From NCBI GenBank assembly GCA_034008185.1, contig CM067081.1:26968806-27032805 (forward strand): 64,000 nucleotides of DNA, given 5' to 3'. The notes under the pieces were generated by a model. It had not been told where the DNA came from. It searched no databases and was given only the letters and a program-made list of their open reading frames with translations. Positions 62,232 through 64,000 of the stretch are shown piece by piece (within the stretch, counting starts at the first letter, position 1; every line of letters starts with the position of its first letter). A program made the translations under genes and the position numbers. The DNA comes from Gorsachius magnificus. Lineage: Eukaryota; Chordata; Aves; Pelecaniformes; Ardeidae.

Positions 62232-63075
62232 CACAAGCACTCTCTCAAAAAGTTACAGTAAACATACAGGCAGGCACAATAAAACAGTATTTTTGTAGAA
62301 AATATACTTAGTGCATGTTCTTAGTGCTGAACAACGTGTTACAGCATCTATACGTACTTTAAAAATTCTAAATGTAGAGCAGTCTTCATTAATAAGATTT
62401 ACTTCTATGAAATTTGAGATTGCACAGTTAAAGGAAGATTCCCAAACATAAAACCCTGATGACATGCATGTCAAATGTATATTAAGTACGCTTTCCAATG
62501 CAGAAACAACAATTAAAGGCTTTGTTGTTTTGCTTTTGGCTTTATTTCACTTATTAAATTAGCTTTCTAGAAAATAAAGGTAATTTATTCCTAAAACCAA
62601 AATTATCTAGCTTTCTGGAGCATTACCAAAACACTAAAGAGGTCTATATTTCCCCATCTCTTCCAAGATTTTAGAAAATATTTGACAGAAGCTAATCAAA
62701 CCACTTTCTGAATTCTGTAAAAATATTCTAAACATTTCTACTTTATAGGCCAAGTTGCAGGATTAACTGTGCCAGAATATGATGTTCACCCATAGAGATG
62801 ATCACTAAAAATAATCTGTTAAACTTCCAAACACTCAAAAATAAATAAAAGTCATTAAGAATATAATTAAACATATACATATTTTTTTTCTGATGTATAA
62901 TGTTTTGCAGTGGAAAGATTCACTACAGTGCCTTTTCCATTACTCAAGTGTCAAACTGCTGTAAACAATTCCTTGGCAGAGCAACTGGGGCAAAGAAAAA
63001 AAAGAGGAGGGTGGGGAAATTAAAAACATAAAGGAGGCGAGGGATGGATGAGGACAGAGGCATCATTTCTCGCTT
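62232..63075. other. Non-coding stretch
   Basis: AT-rich with many ATTTA-type pentamers. If the segment at 63076-63253 is a terminal exon on minus, this would be its 3' UTR. Confidence 0.4.
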
Positions 63076-63253
63076 TTAAGCTTTGAAGTTATTAGCATGG
63101 AGGATCTGAGCAGTAATTCTCATGGACAAGCGTGCTGGCAGTCCATTCGAAAGGAACACGGTTTCATCTAGTCTATACAGAACATACCTGCATTTCAGAT
63201 GAGCAATGGGTATGTGATGTTTTAGTTGTGGGAGAGTTGTTGCAGTATTATTG
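63076..63253 (-). CDS. Candidate terminal exon, unknown gene (low confidence)
   Basis: On minus, a pyrimidine-rich acceptor-like TTTATTTATTTTCATTTTTAAG precedes position 63253. From there a frame with phase-2 entry is open for 58 codons to TAA (63078-63076). The peptide begins NNTATTLPQLKHHIPIAH, passes LYRLDETVFLSNGLPARL and ends ILHANNFKA. A cryptic donor CAG|GTATGT lies inside it (63188-63187). I recognise no family. Downstream minus sequence is AU-rich, like a 3' UTR. Its entry phase differs from that of the exon at 49343-49507, so the two cannot be swapped at one donor. Confidence 0.22.
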
Positions 63254-64000
63254 CTTAAAAATGAAAATAAATAAATGCTGACTATGTTAGCTGATGACTG
63301 AGAAAATCTAGGCAAAGCATGAGGAACAACTTGCTTCCATGTTGAGGACGTTCAGGGTTGGAAAGAGTAAAGAAAAAATATGAGAGAGGCACAGCTTGAA
63401 ATTTTAAGTACTTATACCAAGTAACTTTGAGAGAGTATCCGTTTTGCTGCACAAACAGTTCACACCTGTGAGCCAGATTGCATGTGCTGAGCTGAGTTTA
63501 CTTCATGCTGATTTAACTCACCACTGGAGGGGCTGAGCTGAGAAACATGAAAGTGGAAACAGTACAAGAAAGTGTACATGTGCAGTCACACCACCTGCAA
63601 TTTATGGAAGCTGGGAACGAACACTGAGTAATCTGATATGGGAATGGTTATGTTTAACATGTCACTTATTTTTAGTGACTATCTGGAGCTTTAACATTGG
63701 CATGAGTAATAAAGAAAAGCTTACAAACACAGGCAGATGTATCAAAAATGTGAAGGATGTACATGTTACTATTCAATGTCATTAGTATGAATAGGCTCAT
63801 AATACACTGAATATATTCTGTGTGCATGTATATCTAATACACATGTTCATCTTTGGGGAAAAAATACAAATGTATGCAATGTATGCTACACTGAGGATGC
63901 CATTGAAACCTCAGTAAAGCTTGATCAGAAGTTTAGTCAAGCTTGGTTTCAGAAGCTCCGACATGTTCGAACCTGGAATGCCTAGACTGGAATTGCAACA
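63254..64000. other. Non-coding window end
   Basis: Nothing recognised. Confidence 0.5.

Noticed and set aside
1..64000. CRISPR arrays, operons, bacterial promoters, insertion sequences
   Set aside because: The sequence is vertebrate. No regularly spaced direct repeats, no tightly packed genes and no bacterial transposase were seen.

Overview
The window looks like avian nuclear DNA. It is mostly AT-rich, intron-like or intergenic sequence with no prokaryote-style gene packing. It carries several copies of the bird CR1 LINE with the diagnostic 3' ATTCTATG-type octamer tail, plus one degraded endogenous-retrovirus solo LTR of a kind I recognise from bird genomes. I found no complete protein-coding gene, rRNA, functional tRNA, CRISPR array or operon. 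Almost all open frames are chance frames or belong to CR1.

Layout. 1-8.1 kb: unannotatable single-copy DNA with one exon-shaped segment on the minus strand (2662-2867). 8.1-23 kb: the CR1-rich part. There are seven clear CR1 fragments in both orientations. Two of them keep long reverse-transcriptase frames: 9663-10547 on plus, open throughout, and 21943-22913 on minus, broken by one TGA. Four CR1 fragments have 7-8 bp direct repeats at their edges. This part also has a perfect 40-bp tandem duplication (17321-17400), a GC-rich patch (18.66-19.4 kb) and a 103-bp sequence present twice, 3.2 kb apart (20351 and 23569). 25-34 kb: ancient repeats. These are relics of LINE reverse transcriptase (25.3 and 29.5 kb), a solo LTR on the minus strand (27325-28326), a 174-bp-period satellite-like dimer bordered by degenerate telomere-type motifs (32.2-32.5 kb) and an old CR1-type 3' end (33.6 kb). 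34-64 kb: long unique DNA, partly with the look of conserved non-coding sequence. It holds a probable old CR1/L3-like relic (42.4 kb), an ancient tRNA-derived CORE/MIR-like SINE (54.1 kb) and some CTCF-like motifs.

The best evidence for a host gene is a 3'-terminal coding exon on the minus strand at 49343-49507. It has a strong acceptor, a phase-0 entry, 54 codons, and tandem stops that overlap an AATAAA signal. I cannot name the gene. Three weaker exon-shaped segments are listed at low confidence (2662-2867 minus, 55098-55248 plus, 63076-63253 minus). The window is therefore best read as the inside or edge of one or more large genes and a gene-poor regulatory region, invaded by CR1 over a long period. 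I see no convincing new multi-gene system. The items most worth checking are the orphan terminal exon, the telomere-like dimer, the duplicated 103-bp unit, the old L1-like reverse-transcriptase relic and the MIR-like SINE.
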